DNA from: Salsipaludibacter sp963812245
Lineage (GTDB): Bacteria > Actinomycetota > Nitriliruptoria > Nitriliruptorales > Nitriliruptoraceae
Reading direction: 5' to 3'
Assembly (NCBI GenBank): GCA_963812245.1
Contig: CAWEUK010000002.1
Span: 1-64,000 of the forward strand
Length of the DNA stretch: 64,000 nt
Position numbers and translations under genes: made by a program
Part shown: piece by piece, positions 19,554 to 28,335 of the stretch
Numbering within the stretch: the first letter of the stretch is position 1
Layout: every line of letters begins with the position of its first letter
Notes under the pieces: model-generated
Database searches by the model: none
What the model was told of the DNA's origin: nothing
Seen by the model: only the letters and a program-made list of their open reading frames with translations

Positions 19554-20009
19554 TCAGTGCGTGGCCGACATGCCCGGCGACTTGACAGTCTTCATGGCGA
19601 TCTGGCTGACCGCCCGCTGGATGCCGGGCAGGGCCGCCAACCGGGAGGTGTAGAGGCGCTCGTAGGTCTCGGCATCGCGCACCGCGACCTGCAGCAGGTA
19701 GTCGGGCTCGCCGTACAGGCGGTGGGCCTCGGCGACCTCGTCGATGTCGAGGACCGCGCGCTCGAAGGTGTCGATCGCGTCGGACGTGGACTTGACGAGG
19801 TCGACCCAGACCAGCACGCGGAAGCCCTTCCCGACTCGCTCGGGCGCGACCCGAGCCTGGTAGCCGGTGATGACGCCCGTCTCCTCCAGGGCCCGGACCC
19901 GTCGCAGGGTCGGGCTGGGCGTCAGCCCGACCAGGTCGGCCAAGTCGACGTTGCTCAGCCTGGCATCCTGTTCGAGTGCGGCAACAATTGCGTGATCGAT
20001 GGAGTCCAT
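19554..20009 (-). CDS. Lrp/AsnC-family transcriptional regulator
   Basis: 151 residues. The N-terminal HTH (DHAIVAALEQDARLSNVDLA, then VGLTPSPTLRRVRALEETGV) and C-terminal RAM ligand domain (residues about 65-140, with AHRLYGEPDYLLQVAVRD) are complete. It is divergent from the PQ-loop transporter at 20090, with a 13-bp palindrome between them. Lrp-type regulators next to small exporters commonly sense an amino acid and control its efflux; here that is an inference from position. Confidence 0.92.
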   Translation of the reverse strand: MDSIDHAIVAALEQDARLSNVDLADLVGLTPSPTLRRVRALEETGVITGYQARVAPERVGKGFRVLVWVDLVKSTSDAIDTFERAVLDIDEVAEAHRLYGEPDYLLQVAVRDAETYERLYTSRLAALPGIQRAVSQIAMKTVKSPGMSATH

Positions 20010-20022
20010 GGCAGATCATGCT

Positions 20023-20035
20023 AACACGGCGTGTT
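20023..20035. promoter_or_regulatory. Palindrome AACACGGCGTGTT between asnC-like gene and PQ-loop gene
   Basis: Five-base arms around a 3-nt centre, 14 bp upstream of the regulator's ATG (20009) and 55 bp before ATG 20090. Position and symmetry suit an Lrp/AsnC operator, but the arms are short. Confidence 0.4.
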
Positions 20036-20089
20036 GAGATGGAGGAAGTGGCAATCGTGTGCCGTGCCCGATTCCGTAGCGTTTCCGAC

Positions 20090-20755
20090 ATGGACATCCA
20101 CCAGATCGTGCCGCTCCTCGCCACGGGTTTCGCCGTGCCCCAGTTGCTGCCGCAGCTGTTCCGGTCGGCCCGGTCGGCCGACCCGTCTGGCGTGTCGGCC
20201 ACCTGGGCGGCGCTGACGGCGGTCTCGAACGTGGCGTGGCTCACCTACTTCGTCTCCACCGGGCTGGTGTCGGCCGCCGTCCCGACCTCGATCAGCGCGG
20301 TGCTCGCCGCGTGCATCGTGGTCGTGTTGGCCCGCCTGGGTGTGTCGGTGCGATGGGCGGCCACCATGGCACTGGGCTGGGGCGCCCTGCTGGCGCTGGC
20401 GCACCTCGCGGGTGGGCCGCTGGCACTGGGCAGTGTCCTGGGCGTGGCGTTCGTGCTGCAGGTCGTGCCGTCCGTGCGCCAGGCCTGGACCAGCCCCCGC
20501 GCCACCGGGGTCAGCCGCCCCACCTGGATGCTGATCGCGGCCGAGGTGACCTGTTGGGGCACCATCGGGCTGGTCGACGGCCGGCCGCCGCTGATCTTCC
20601 TGTTCACGACCGGGGTGACCGCGTCGATGGTGATGCTGTGGCTCACCCGTCCGTCCGGCCCCCGCGCCGGCAATGGCATCGGTGCCGACGTCGGTGGCGT
20701 TGTGGCTGGCCGCATGGTCGGCGCGGGCGGCGTCTCGGCCGGAGTCACCCGATGA
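20090..20755 (+). CDS. PQ-loop/SemiSWEET-like small membrane transporter
   Basis: 221 residues from ATG 20090. Seven predicted spans. The first half contains PQLLPQLFRSARSADPSGVS (residues about 17-36), the PQ-loop motif with its PS(G)VS follow-on. The second half repeats the pattern weakly (LQVVPSVRQAWTSPRATGVS), giving an internal 3-TM duplication as in SWEET/PQ-loop proteins. The C-terminus is a Gly/Val-rich tail. Substrate unknown; sugars, amino acids and amines are all known in the superfamily. Divergence from an AsnC regulator favours an amino acid. Confidence 0.75.
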   Translation: MDIHQIVPLLATGFAVPQLLPQLFRSARSADPSGVSATWAALTAVSNVAWLTYFVSTGLVSAAVPTSISAVLAACIVVVLARLGVSVRWAATMALGWGALLALAHLAGGPLALGSVLGVAFVLQVVPSVRQAWTSPRATGVSRPTWMLIAAEVTCWGTIGLVDGRPPLIFLFTTGVTASMVMLWLTRPSGPRAGNGIGADVGGVVAGRMVGAGGVSAGVTR

Positions 20756-20847
20756 CGAGGCTGCCCTGCACGACCTCGTGGCAGGGGATGGCACCCGAGA
20801 TCACCACCACCTACTCGGGCAGGCCACGAACCAGGCGATAGGCAACG

Positions 20848-20866
20848 GTTGCACACTTCGTGCAAC
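20848..20866 (+). promoter_or_regulatory. Inverted repeat GTTGCAC-N5-GTGCAAC, likely TetR operator
   Basis: Perfect 7-bp arms (20848-20854 and 20860-20866) lie 17 bp before the TetR start at 20884. They probably overlap the core promoter of the tetR/dikinase operon, suggesting autorepression. Confidence 0.65.
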
Positions 20867-20883
20867 ATGTGTATGGTTCATGC

Positions 20884-21501
20884 ATGACAAATCTCAGGGA
20901 CCGCCAACGCGAGCTCGCCACGCAGTCGATCGTCGATGCCTGCGCCGACCTGGTGACCGAACGCCACCACCTCGACTTCTCCATGAAGGAGGTGGCGGAC
21001 CGTGCCGGCGTGTCGTTGCGCACGGTCTACAACCACTTCGCCACTCGCGAAGACCTGCTCGACGCCCTGGGGCAGTCGATGGACCAGCAGATGCAGGCAC
21101 TCGGCAGCTCGGAGGCTCGCGACATCGAGACCCGTGACGACCTGCTCGCTGCCGTGCGCACCAACCTCGTGCTGTTCGAGGAGTTGGGCGGCATCAGCGA
21201 GGCGCTGGCCCAGATGCCGTTGGCCGACGTCGGCCGTGACCGGGAACGGGCGGCCCGAACCAGTCTCATCACCGACCTCATCGCCGGGCAGATGCCCTCG
21301 GTTCCGGTCGATGACGCTGCCGCGATCGCCGCCGTGCTGCGCCACCTGCTGAGCCACCGCACCTGGTTCTGGCTGACCCGGGAGTACGGACTCGACACGG
21401 TCCAGGTCGCGCGCATCGTCACCTGGGCGATCGACACGCTCATCGACGCCGCCGAATCCGGCAACACACCAGCACACGAACCAGCGGAAGCAGTCCGATG
21501 A
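20884..21501 (+). CDS. TetR/AcrR-family transcriptional regulator
   Basis: 205 residues from ATG 20884. The HTH is clear (FSMKEVADRAGVSLRTVYNH, residues about 34-53, then FATREDLLDALG). The C-terminal ligand domain is all-helical. The stop overlaps the ATG of the downstream dikinase-like gene by 4 bp, so regulator and enzyme form one operon. The palindrome at 20848-20866 is the probable operator. The inducer may be the substrate of the enzyme. Confidence 0.92.
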   Translation: MTNLRDRQRELATQSIVDACADLVTERHHLDFSMKEVADRAGVSLRTVYNHFATREDLLDALGQSMDQQMQALGSSEARDIETRDDLLAAVRTNLVLFEELGGISEALAQMPLADVGRDRERAARTSLITDLIAGQMPSVPVDDAAAIAAVLRHLLSHRTWFWLTREYGLDTVQVARIVTWAIDTLIDAAESGNTPAHEPAEAVR

Positions 21502-24158
21502 CCACGCACGCCACTCCCTCGCCCGCTGCCAACCCGGCGCCCGACGAGTTCGCCCCCCGTCCCGGGGCAACACTCGGGGACGCACCCACCTCCCCAAGCG
21601 CAGTCGTGGCTGCCATCGACCTCCACGACCCGCGGGCGGCGGACCCCGCAGTTGCGGGCAGCAAGGCCGCCGGGCTCGCGAGGCTGCAGGCGAGCGGGTT
21701 CGAGGTCCCCGCCGGCGTGGTCCTGCCCGTCGGCATCGCCCGAGCGTGGCCGGCAAGGCCAGCAGATCTGGCGAACCCGGCTCCTGCCACAGTGCGACAG
21801 TCCGTTGCCACTGCCTGCGACACCCTGGGCGGGGCACTGGCCGTGCGCACATCGGCGACCTGGGAGGACGGTGCCACCAGCGCCCACGCCGGGGCCACTG
21901 CCACCGTCCTGGACGTGTCGGGCGTCGAGGACACGCTCGCGGCCGTGCGCCACTGCCTCGACGAGTCGGCCCGGGCCCAGCGCGAACACGGTGCCACCGG
22001 AGAGATCGCCGTGGTCCTGCAGCGCCTGGTTCCGGCCGAGTGGGCCGGCGTTGCCTTCACCGCTGATCCCGTCACCGGCGATCGCGACGTCGTCCGCATC
22101 GCCGCCACCGCCGGGCTGGGTGAGGCACTGGTGCAGGGGGAGGTCGTCGGCACCGACGTGACCGTTCGTGGCGCCACGGTCGACGGTGATCTCGCGGGCC
22201 TGCCCCCGTCGCTGGCACTGGAGGTGGCCCAGATCGCCCGTCGGGTCGAGTCCGCGTTCGGGCGGCCCCAGGACATCGAATGGGCGGCAGCGGGTGGCAC
22301 GGTCCACCTCGTCCAGGCCCGGCCCATCACCGTCCTTCCGATCCAACCGACCCTGCCGACCGGCAACAACTGGCAGAAGGACACCGCCCACTACCCCGAA
22401 CCGCTCACGCCGTTCGGGTGGTCGCTCCTGCATGCCTGCGAGGACCAGGTCCGGATCGTGTTCGACGAGATGGGGCTGCTCGTCCGGGGACTCGAGGAGG
22501 CCTTCGTCGGGGGTGAGATCTACGGCCGCATCCTGCCAGCGATCGGGTCGCCCGATGACGCGGGCGCACCGCCGCCTGCGCTGGTCCTGGGCATCGCGGC
22601 CCGCGTGGTCCCGGCGCTGCGACGCCGCACGGCCACCGCCCGCCGGGTCCTGGCCGACAACGTGCAGCAGCGCTGGATCGACGACTGGCACGGCCGTGAC
22701 CGCGACATGATGCTCGCACGCAGCGCCGCACTCGCCGCGGTCGACCTCACGTCACTGGACGACGCCGCGCTGGTCCGCCACCTCGACGCAGTCGTTGGCA
22801 CTCATGCGGGACGGCTACATCATCCACTTCCGCCTGATGATGCCGCTGTTCGCGCGCATGCACCGGCTGCACCGACTGGTCGGCGGACGAACTCGGCTGG
22901 GACGACGCCACCATCGCCACCATGCTGGGCGGGCACTCACCGGCGTCGCGCAGCGCCGAGGACGCGATGGCAGTCCTGCGGGCACGAGTTCGCGGCACCG
23001 ACGGCGCGGTCGCCGCGTTGGAGGCCGAGCCCGGCCGCCCGGTCGAGGCCCTGGCCGCCATCGACCCCGCACTCGCCGACGAGCTGGCTGCCTGGATGGC
23101 CGAGCACGGCTGGTCGCTGCTCAACTACGACGCCGGTGTCCCCGTGTTGGCGGAGCGGCCGACCATGGTCACCCGACTCGCCCTGGCGACCCCGGAACCG
23201 GTCGACCGCTCGGGGGCCGACGAGGTGGCCGGACGGGCCCGGGCTGGCCTGCCCCCGGCCCGCCGTCCCGAGTTCGACCAGCGCGCTGGCCGACGCTCGG
23301 GCCATCTATCCGGTCCGCGACGACAACACGATGGTCGTCGGTGATCGGCCCATGGCGCTGTTGCGTCGAGTCATGCTGGAGGCTGGTCGCCGACTCGCGG
23401 CCGCCGACGTGCTGCCCACGTCGGCCGACGCTGCCTACCTGTTCATCGAGGAACTGCGAGCCGCACTTGCGCGGGGGGATGGGGAGACGGCCGGTGGGTC
23501 CCGAGGCACCACGGGATCCACCGGCGCAGGGTCCGCTGCCGACGAGACCACCCAGGCCGGCTCCGCTGCCGCCGAGACCACCGAGGCCGGTTCCGCGGCC
23601 GTCGAGACCACCGACGCCACGGTGTCTGCCGCGACGACGCTCGGCGATCTCGTGGCACGGCGTCGGGGCGAGGAGGCATGGGCGCGGGCCAATCCCGGCC
23701 CCGCCTACGTCGGCGACCAGGCCCCCCCGCCCGACATCAGTCGCCTGCCGGCGGCACTGCGCAGGGTCAACGAACCGATCCTGTGGGGGGTCAGCCACGA
23801 GTACCCCGCGCCGGTGGCCATCCCCGACGATGCCGACGCGCTGCTGGCAGGCGTCGCGGCCTCGCCCGGTGTTGCCGAAGGCCCGGTCCGCGTCATCCGG
23901 GGCCACGACGACATGCATCGGCTGATGGACGGCGACGTGCTGGTGTGCCAGGTGACCAGTCCGGCATGGGCACCGGTGTTCCCGCTGGCCAGCGCGGTCG
24001 TGGCCGACGGCGGCGGCGTGCTGAGCCACGCCGCCATCGCCGCCCGCGAACATGGCCTGCCCGCAGTCCTGGGGACCGGCACCGGCACCGACACGCTGCA
24101 GGACGGCCAGCGCGTCCGGGTCGACGGCACCCGCGGGCTCGTGATCGCGATCGACTGA
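21498..24158 (+). CDS. PEP/pyruvate-binding dikinase-like enzyme (rifampicin phosphotransferase-like layout), frame-scrambled middle
   Basis: The open frame is 886 codons, coupled to tetR by ATGA. Residues about 50-280 are the ATP-grasp (PPDK_N) domain (AGSKAAGLARLQASGFEVPA, GALAVRTSATWEDG, DIEWAAAGGTVHLVQARPI). The C-terminus is the swivelling phosphohistidine domain (DGGGVLSHAAIAAREHGLPA, His near residue 857). Between about 22795 and 23300 the open frame is nonsense. Family-like sequence there lies first one frame over (ALMRDGYIIHFRLMMPLFAR), then in the third (ADELGWDDATIATMLGGHSP to RRPEFDQ), before returning at ALADARAIYPVRDD. Three shifts sum to zero, so the ORF looks intact but is not. 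A GSAA-ETT repeat linker lies at about 23520-23625. Confidence 0.75.
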   Translation: MTTHATPSPAANPAPDEFAPRPGATLGDAPTSPSAVVAAIDLHDPRAADPAVAGSKAAGLARLQASGFEVPAGVVLPVGIARAWPARPADLANPAPATVRQSVATACDTLGGALAVRTSATWEDGATSAHAGATATVLDVSGVEDTLAAVRHCLDESARAQREHGATGEIAVVLQRLVPAEWAGVAFTADPVTGDRDVVRIAATAGLGEALVQGEVVGTDVTVRGATVDGDLAGLPPSLALEVAQIARRVESAFGRPQDIEWAAAGGTVHLVQARPITVLPIQPTLPTGNNWQKDTAHYPEPLTPFGWSLLHACEDQVRIVFDEMGLLVRGLEEAFVGGEIYGRILPAIGSPDDAGAPPPALVLGIAARVVPALRRRTATARRVLADNVQQRWIDDWHGRDRDMMLARSAALAAVDLTSLDDAALVRHLDAVVGTHAGRLHHPLPPDDAAVRAHAPAAPTGRRTNSAGTTPPSPPCWAGTHRRRAAPRTRWQSCGHEFAAPTARSPRWRPSPAARSRPWPPSTPHSPTSWLPGWPSTAGRCSTTTPVSPCWRSGRPWSPDSPWRPRNRSTARGPTRWPDGPGLACPRPAVPSSTSALADARAIYPVRDDNTMVVGDRPMALLRRVMLEAGRRLAAADVLPTSADAAYLFIEELRAALARGDGETAGGSRGTTGSTGAGSAADETTQAGSAAAETTEAGSAAVETTDATVSAATTLGDLVARRRGEEAWARANPGPAYVGDQAPPPDISRLPAALRRVNEPILWGVSHEYPAPVAIPDDADALLAGVAASPGVAEGPVRVIRGHDDMHRLMDGDVLVCQVTSPAWAPVFPLASAVVADGGGVLSHAAIAAREHGLPAVLGTGTGTDTLQDGQRVRVDGTRGLVIAID

Positions 24159-24329
24159 CCAGGACGAATCCGCCATACCGGAACGGCCTCCGGCGCCGAC
24201 CAGGCGGCACTTGGCACGGACCTTGCACGGAGGTTGCACGGAGGTTGCACCGAGCGGCTGGAGTGACTGTCAGCGCGGCGGCAAGCCGGCTGTCCGCCGA
24301 CGCTGGGCAGGCGGACAGCCAGGACACGG

Positions 24330-24626
24330 TCAGGATGTGACCGCTGGCTCGATCACGTCCCGCACGAACAGGTGGGTGGGGTGGAGGCGCTCGGGAGAGG
24401 ATGGCCGGAACGTGCCGTCCTCGAGCAGCGGCATCATGCGTTCGGCGGCAAAGTCGCCTCGGGCACCCGGTGTGGCCCAGACCATGACGGTGGTCAGCTC
24501 GTCGCTGCCCGTCTCCCACGCGATCAGTGCGGCGAGGCCCTCGGGTGGGTCGGCGACCAGGCCGGTTTCGGCGAAGACTCGCTCGGCTTCGGCCCGGGGG
24601 CCGGTGACGATCTCGGTGAACGGCAT
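24330..24626 (-). CDS. Small hypothetical protein
   Basis: 98 residues. ATG 24626 follows GGAAGGA with good spacing and lies one base after the stop of the repeat-protein frame upstream, so the two are likely cotranslated. The sequence is acidic and globular-looking (PFTEIVTGPRAEAERVFAET at the start, HPTHLFVRDVIEPAVTS at the end), without Cys or membrane segments. I recognise no family. Confidence 0.65.
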   Translation of the reverse strand: MPFTEIVTGPRAEAERVFAETGLVADPPEGLAALIAWETGSDELTTVMVWATPGARGDFAAERMMPLLEDGTFRPSSPERLHPTHLFVRDVIEPAVTS

Positions 24627-24627
24627 G

Positions 24628-24910
24628 TCAGTTCCTTCCCGGCCGCACGCTGGTGCTGGCCATGTTCTCGGGTGATGGGCATGGCCGGGCCACACCCGTG
24701 GGTGACGGGGACGGCCGGGTCACGCTGCTGGGCGACGGGGACGGCCGGGCCACGCTGCTCGGCGGACGGGGACGGCCGCGCCACGCTGCTGGGCGACGGG
24801 GACGGCCGCGCCACGCTGGTGGGTGATGGGGACGGCCACGGCCTCGTGGGCAGCAGCAGCACGGCGAAGGGCATCGCCTTGGTGAGGCGGTCGAGCGATC
24901 GGGTTGCCAT
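24628..24910 (-). pseudogene. Small Pro/Ser-rich repeat protein, frameshifted within its repeats
   Basis: ATG 24910 (AAAGGAC site) starts MATRSLDRLTKAMPFAVLLL and then enters ARPSPSPSSV decapeptide repeats. One 30-bp repeat unit (24734-24764) has 31 bases. Past it the same ARPSPSP peptide continues in the next frame to ENMASTSVRPGRN and a stop at 24628-24630, one base before the next gene's ATG. Both sides encoding the same peptide shows that the extra base is the defect. The start codon is part of an 11-bp inverted repeat (24909-24919/24933-24943) that could hide it in the mRNA. Function unknown. Confidence 0.5.
24674..24854. repeat. 6 x 30-bp tandem repeat (one unit 31 bp)
   Basis: Units have the core GACGGGGACGGCC; the third is one base longer. 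The array encodes ARPSPSPSSV-like peptides on the minus strand. Confidence 0.9.
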
Positions 24911-24946
24911 GTGGGTGTCCTTTGGTTCACCTGACACCCACATGGC

Positions 24947-24972
24947 GTTCCATCACGATGGAACGATGTTCC
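24947..24972. promoter_or_regulatory. Three alternating GTTCC/GGAAC half-sites
   Basis: GTTCCATC-AC-GATGGAAC (24947-24964) is a perfect 8-bp dyad, overlapping a second dyad GGAAC-GAT-GTTCC (24960-24972). It lies just after the stop of the large AAA regulator and upstream of the repeat-protein gene. It may be an operator for the latter, or a hairpin ending the former transcript. Confidence 0.45.
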
Positions 24973-24973
24973 G

Positions 24974-27900
24974 TCAGCGGATCACCCGCCACGTGACAGC
25001 CGCCGACGGGTCCGGGCGGTACGCGCAGTGGCGCCCGGTCTGGATCGAGACATCCAGGTGCGCACCCAGCGCCGGCGCAGAGGTCGAGATCGCGTCGATC
25101 GCCCGACGGATCGCGCGCGTGACGTTGACACGGGCTCGCTCGTCGCCCGAGCGCTGGGGTCGATCGCGACCACCCAGTCCGACTGCCCGACGCAGCTCTG
25201 CCATGACCTGGTCGAGTTCATCCCGCGCCCGTTCGGCACGTGCGACATCGTTGAACCGGTGGGCCTGCTCGATGTCGGCTTCCAGGTCGACGATGCGCCG
25301 GCGATAGGCCCGCTTGGCCGTGGCGTCCAGCGCCGGTCCGAGGTCGGTGGTGACGACGGTCGGGCCGAAGCCGCCGGCAAGCTCGACCGCGGCCACGTCC
25401 CTGCCCCCGGCATCGAGGACGCGGGAAAGCTGCTCGGTCCCCAGCGTGTGCCGGACCGACACCGAACCGAACGGGCTGTCGATCCGCCACACCTCACCGT
25501 CGCGCACCATGCGCCCGTGACGAACCGGGACTGCCGACCGACCGCCGTCGAGCGCAGAGAGTCGCACGCCACCACGGCTGGCGGCGTCGCGGGCCCGGGC
25601 CACCAGCGCGGTGGTCTCCACGCCGCGCCGACGCGCAATCTCGACCAGGGTCCCCAGGGCGGTTGCGAGCAGGGGTGCAGCGCCCGTGTCCGTGGCCAGG
25701 GCAACCCCGTCCCGCGCCGACGCCTCGGCATCGTCGAGCCGGTCGAGGTGCACGAGGTTGCGGGCGACCAGGGTGTCGACCGGCGGATTCACGCCGATCC
25801 CGTTGTCGGTGGGCAGGAGGCCGGCGAAGGGCTCCAACGCCGCCACGACGGATGCGCAGTGGTCCGGGTCGCCGACCTCGGCGGTCATCTCGGCCAGGAT
25901 GGCCGCGGTCGGCAGCCCCATGAACGACCGGACGACGTCGGCTGCCCGTGGTGCCCAGCGATCGACCACCGGACGCAGCCCCTCCACGTCGGCTGCCACC
26001 AGGGCCAGCATCCCCGAGCGGATCGACACGAACGGCACCGGCGGCAGCGGCCGGCCGAAGAGCACGTCGTGGAGCGGGGGGAGGGCCGGGTCATCGACAC
26101 CGTAGAGGCGCACGAGGCAGCCGCGGTACTCGGCTTCCAGGCCTGGACGCTCCATCTCGCCCAACTGTTCCGCGAACCGCTCGAAGGTGGCCATCGCAAA
26201 CGCGATGGCCTCCCCCCGCGGCCCGGTCATCCCGAGGATGGCCATGCGCCGGAAGTCGACCGCCACCTGCCAGCGGGGATCGGGGCGCACAGCCGCACGC
26301 AGTTCGAAGCGGTCGAGTTCCGCCACGGCACCGGGCAGGTCACCCCGCGCCAGCCGACCACCCGCGATCCACTGGTGGCCGTCGCGTGCAAGCTCACTGC
26401 GCCCGGCGGCGGCGGCCAGCCCGATGATCCTGGGCCCGAGCTGCTCTCGCTCCTCGGCATCATCGCGCCCCACCACACACAGGTAGCGGTCAGCCAGCAA
26501 CTGGACCTCGAGTTCGGGATCCCCGAGGCGCCGGGCCATCGCGAGGCCCTCGTCGGCCAGACGATGCCCACGTTCAACCTCCATCGCGGTCACGGCCAGG
26601 ACGGCCGCCCGACCCAGCAGGCGCGCGCGCAGGGGATCGTCGTCCTCGGGGAGTGCGGCGAGCACCTGATCCACCCGCACCGCAGCCTGTGGCTCGGGCT
26701 CGATCGTGTCATGGACGCGCGTGGCCGCGATCGCTGCCTTGGCGCGGAGTTCGACCGGACTCGTGTCGGGCTGGCCCGCGTCCGCCAGGAGGTCGCAGGC
26801 CCGACTGCCGAGCGCGACGCTCGCGTGGCCGTCGCCCAGCTCGAAGGTGGCATCGGCAAGGGTCACGAGCACGGCGGCCTGCAGTTCCACCCGGCCGGGG
26901 AGGTGGTCCCGTGCAACGGCCAGGGCCGTCCGGAGCAGTTCGACGGCGGGTTCCGGTCTCCGGACATCGACCAGCCACCGAGCCAGGGTCAGCACCTCCT
27001 GGATGACCGTGACGGCGTTGATGGCGTCGGTCGGATCGGGATGCCCGGGCGCAACCGAGTCGGCACCCTCGGCGTCGGGGCCATCAGCGAGGTCGAGGCT
27101 CTCCACGGTGGGGGGCGGGCCGCTCGCCGGTGAAGTGGGGATGGCAGCGAGGAGGTGTCGGAGTCGTTCGATCTGCGCGTCCACCGTGCCCACGGGCTCC
27201 CAGGCAGCGGCCACGTCGATGTGGAGTTGGTGGCGATCGCCGGGTGACAGGTCGTCGAGCAGGGCGTCTCGCAACAGGTCGTGGCTGAAGCGGGCGCCGT
27301 CAACCACGCCGGTCCGCGCCGCTGCCTCCATCGCGTGGTCGAAGTCCGAGCCGGAACACGCGGCGGCAGCCACCGTCACCGCCTGCGGGGCGTCGCCGGC
27401 CACGGCCAGCACCTGCAGGACCCGTCGCACCTCGGTCGGGAGCGAGTCCACCCTGCGCCGCAGGATGGTGCGGCCACTGGTGGCAGGGTCCAGGCCACGG
27501 AGCAGTTCGGTGACGAGCAAGGGGCTGCCACCAGTGATCGCCATCACGTCGTCGGTCGCCAGTTCGACATCCGTGGACGCGAGCATGCGCGCCACTTCGT
27601 CCGCCGTCAGCGGTGCAAGCGGGACGACCATGGCCTGACGCAGCAGTGCCTCGACGGTGGGCCGGTCGGCGTCTCGAGTCGCAGCCACGAAGGCGCAGGA
27701 TCCGGAGGTCGTGACCAGTCGCCCCAGCACCCACAGGGCATCGTCGTGGGCCTTCTGGAGGTCGTCGACCGTCACGAGCACTCGGTCGACGGCGGCAGCC
27801 GCGTCCACCAGCAGCGAAGCCAGTTCCCACCGACGCTCGCCGGGCGACAGGGTCTCGTCATTGGCGACCCAGCCCTGGCCAAGTTCCCGCAGGAGACCGC

Positions 27901-28114
27901 GCAACGGCTCGAGTGCATCGAGGCTGTGGTCGGGGAACGTGATGGCGACGACCTGGGGGAACTCCGGCTCGGCCACGCGCCGGAACTCGTCCAGCAAGCG
28001 GGTCTTGCCCAGGCCGGCCCCGGCCACGATCACTGCGAAGCCGGTCCCGTCCGGATCCGCCAGGCACCGGTCGAGATCAGCAAGCGCATGGGCCCGGCCA
28101 ACCAGTGAGATCAT
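24974..28114 (-). CDS. Large AAA/STAND ATPase regulator with C-terminal coiled-coil domain
   Basis: 1046 residues from ATG 28114. The N-terminal ATPase has Walker A GAGLGKTRLL (residues about 31-40), Walker B RVLVTVDDLQ (about 112-121) and a sensor region through residue 230. About 500 residues of TPR-like helical repeats follow. Instead of a LuxR HTH, the C-terminus carries a conserved module: ALDATAKRAYRRRIVDLEAD, then AVGLGGRDRPQRSGDERARV, NVTRAIRRAIDAI, ending ALGAHLDVSIQTG. This tail is recurrent in actinobacterial ATPases lacking an HTH. It probably acts by protein contact or unusual DNA binding. Monocistronic. Confidence 0.85.
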   Translation of the reverse strand: MISLVGRAHALADLDRCLADPDGTGFAVIVAGAGLGKTRLLDEFRRVAEPEFPQVVAITFPDHSLDALEPLRGLLRELGQGWVANDETLSPGERRWELASLLVDAAAAVDRVLVTVDDLQKAHDDALWVLGRLVTTSGSCAFVAATRDADRPTVEALLRQAMVVPLAPLTADEVARMLASTDVELATDDVMAITGGSPLLVTELLRGLDPATSGRTILRRRVDSLPTEVRRVLQVLAVAGDAPQAVTVAAAACSGSDFDHAMEAAARTGVVDGARFSHDLLRDALLDDLSPGDRHQLHIDVAAAWEPVGTVDAQIERLRHLLAAIPTSPASGPPPTVESLDLADGPDAEGADSVAPGHPDPTDAINAVTVIQEVLTLARWLVDVRRPEPAVELLRTALAVARDHLPGRVELQAAVLVTLADATFELGDGHASVALGSRACDLLADAGQPDTSPVELRAKAAIAATRVHDTIEPEPQAAVRVDQVLAALPEDDDPLRARLLGRAAVLAVTAMEVERGHRLADEGLAMARRLGDPELEVQLLADRYLCVVGRDDAEEREQLGPRIIGLAAAAGRSELARDGHQWIAGGRLARGDLPGAVAELDRFELRAAVRPDPRWQVAVDFRRMAILGMTGPRGEAIAFAMATFERFAEQLGEMERPGLEAEYRGCLVRLYGVDDPALPPLHDVLFGRPLPPVPFVSIRSGMLALVAADVEGLRPVVDRWAPRAADVVRSFMGLPTAAILAEMTAEVGDPDHCASVVAALEPFAGLLPTDNGIGVNPPVDTLVARNLVHLDRLDDAEASARDGVALATDTGAAPLLATALGTLVEIARRRGVETTALVARARDAASRGGVRLSALDGGRSAVPVRHGRMVRDGEVWRIDSPFGSVSVRHTLGTEQLSRVLDAGGRDVAAVELAGGFGPTVVTTDLGPALDATAKRAYRRRIVDLEADIEQAHRFNDVARAERARDELDQVMAELRRAVGLGGRDRPQRSGDERARVNVTRAIRRAIDAISTSAPALGAHLDVSIQTGRHCAYRPDPSAAVTWRVIR

Positions 28115-28230
28115 GGCCCGACGCTAGCACCACACCCCAGCCGGTCCACCGCTGCCACCAGGCCGATTTCGTGCCACGAGGGGGCCGGATGACGGATTCC
28201 CGGGCCAAGAGCCGCAGCCCGACAAACCCG

Positions 28231-28335
28231 GCCGACGCACGCAGGCCGACGCACGCAAGCCGACGCACGCAAGCCGACGCACGCAAGCCGACGCACGCAG
28301 CCGACGCACGCAGGCCGACGCACTCAGGCCGACGC
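28231..28335. repeat. 14-bp tandem minisatellite at the 3' end of mmuM
   Basis: About seven copies of GCCGACGCACGCA(A/G), one lacking a base. The stop codon of the methyltransferase (28324-28326) lies inside the last unit, so changes in the array could alter the protein's final residues. Confidence 0.9.

Noticed and set aside
24200..24260. GGAGGTTGCAC direct repeats after the dikinase gene as an att site or operator
   Set aside because: Two to three short copies only, no integrase, no tRNA, no symmetry.
28231..28335. Short direct repeats as a CRISPR array
   Set aside because: Units are 14 bp, contiguous and without spacers; no cas gene is present.
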